From an uncultured bacterium (GTDB lineage Bacteria; Pseudomonadota; Alphaproteobacteria; CAISDR01), in the NCBI GenBank assembly GCA_903884125.1, contig CAISDR010000557.1:1-5794 (forward strand): a stretch of 5,794 nucleotides of DNA, written 5' to 3'. The position numbers and the translations under genes were made by a program. The number at the start of each line of letters is the position of its first letter. Position 1 is the stretch's first letter. Shown piece after piece: positions 5,517-5,794 of the stretch. Below the pieces are notes generated by a model that did no database searches, had not been told where the DNA came from, and saw only the letters and a list, made by a program, of their open reading frames with translations.

Positions 5517-5794
5517 CTACAAGGCAGAGAAAAGCGCTTCCCATTCTTTTGCCCGCTTGTCCCAATTTGCGGCTTGGTGCATCGCCTCAGCGGCATTCAG
5601 TCGCGCCTCAAGCCATTGGGATGGCTGGGCTCTGCGCTGGTCAAGTGATGCAATGACGGCGTTGGCAAATTCATGGATCAGTCCCTGCCGGTCGGGTGGT
5701 CCTTCGGGAAATGGGACCAGTCGTGCAAGCCCCAGACTGGTCTCAGGCAGCGCACCCAGGTGAGAGGTGACCACATCCAGCCCAGCCGCCAACC
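5517..5794 (-). CDS. Glycosyltransferase, GT4-like, C-terminal part (gene runs off right edge)
   Basis: About 92 C-terminal residues are present, ending at TAG (5517-5519), and the frame is open to the window edge. The segment AAGLDVVTSHLGALPETS matches the nucleotide-sugar-binding region of group 1 (GT-B fold) glycosyltransferases, which usually reads A-x-G-x-P-V-V/I-x-S-x-x-G-x-x-P-E. Here an aspartate replaces the usual proline. The TTG at 5790-5792 is an internal leucine codon, not the start. The tail, rich in Ala and Trp with ANWDKRAKEWEALF near the end, is typical of the closing helices that fold back on the N-terminal domain. Donor and acceptor cannot be told from this part. It lies upstream of the cyclase gene with a 97-bp gap and no obvious terminator. 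Confidence 0.8.
   Translation of the reverse strand, partial: LAAGLDVVTSHLGALPETSLGLARLVPFPEGPPDRQGLIHEFANAVIASLDQRRAQPSQWLEARLNAAEAMHQAANWDKRAKEWEALFSAL

Noticed and set aside
1..5794. CRISPR array, insertion sequence, tRNA or riboswitch
   Set aside because: No regularly spaced repeats, transposase, terminal inverted repeat pair, tRNA cloverleaf or recognisable riboswitch core was seen on either strand.

Overview
This is a chromosomal window from an alphaproteobacterium of moderate GC content. Three things support this: an rplM-rpsI pair whose S9 carries the long N-terminal extension usual in that class, the protein families present, and the style of the GGDEF protein. A marine Rhodospirillales-like organism would fit, but the genus cannot be fixed from this sequence. 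There is no sign of a mobile element, CRISPR array, tRNA or rRNA.

Layout. Positions 1-71 probably hold the last codons of an unidentified plus-strand gene. Positions 72-219 are a leader and promoter region with a perfect 14-bp palindrome and a sigma70-like promoter. It precedes a tight two-gene operon for ribosomal proteins L13 (220-690) and S9 (692-1177), closed by a strong intrinsic terminator (1208-1235). Converging on that terminator from the minus strand is an AbiV-like HEPN-family gene (1247-1867). Between it and the divergent plus-strand gene lies a 285-bp spacer with three short inverted repeats and a good promoter. That plus-strand gene (2153-2536) encodes a small exported protein of unknown function carrying a TonB-box-like motif.

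Everything from 2551 to the right edge is on the minus strand. In order of transcription it is: the 3' end of a GT4-like glycosyltransferase (running off the right edge), a cytoplasmic diguanylate cyclase with a GTG start (5419-4349), a PaaG-like enoyl-CoA hydratase/isomerase (4249-3452), and a Tat-exported dienelactone-hydrolase-family protein (3420-2551). The last two are 31 bp apart and probably co-transcribed. The others are separated by about 100-bp gaps with their own palindromes and are better treated as separate units.

The ribosomal operon is core housekeeping. The rest looks like ordinary accessory chromosome, and no convincing multi-gene new system is visible. The most interesting items are the lone AbiV-like gene beside a ribosomal operon, the small secreted protein with the EEITVTGK motif, and the Tat signal on a normally cytosolic hydrolase family. 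No gene-free stretch exceeds 300 bases.
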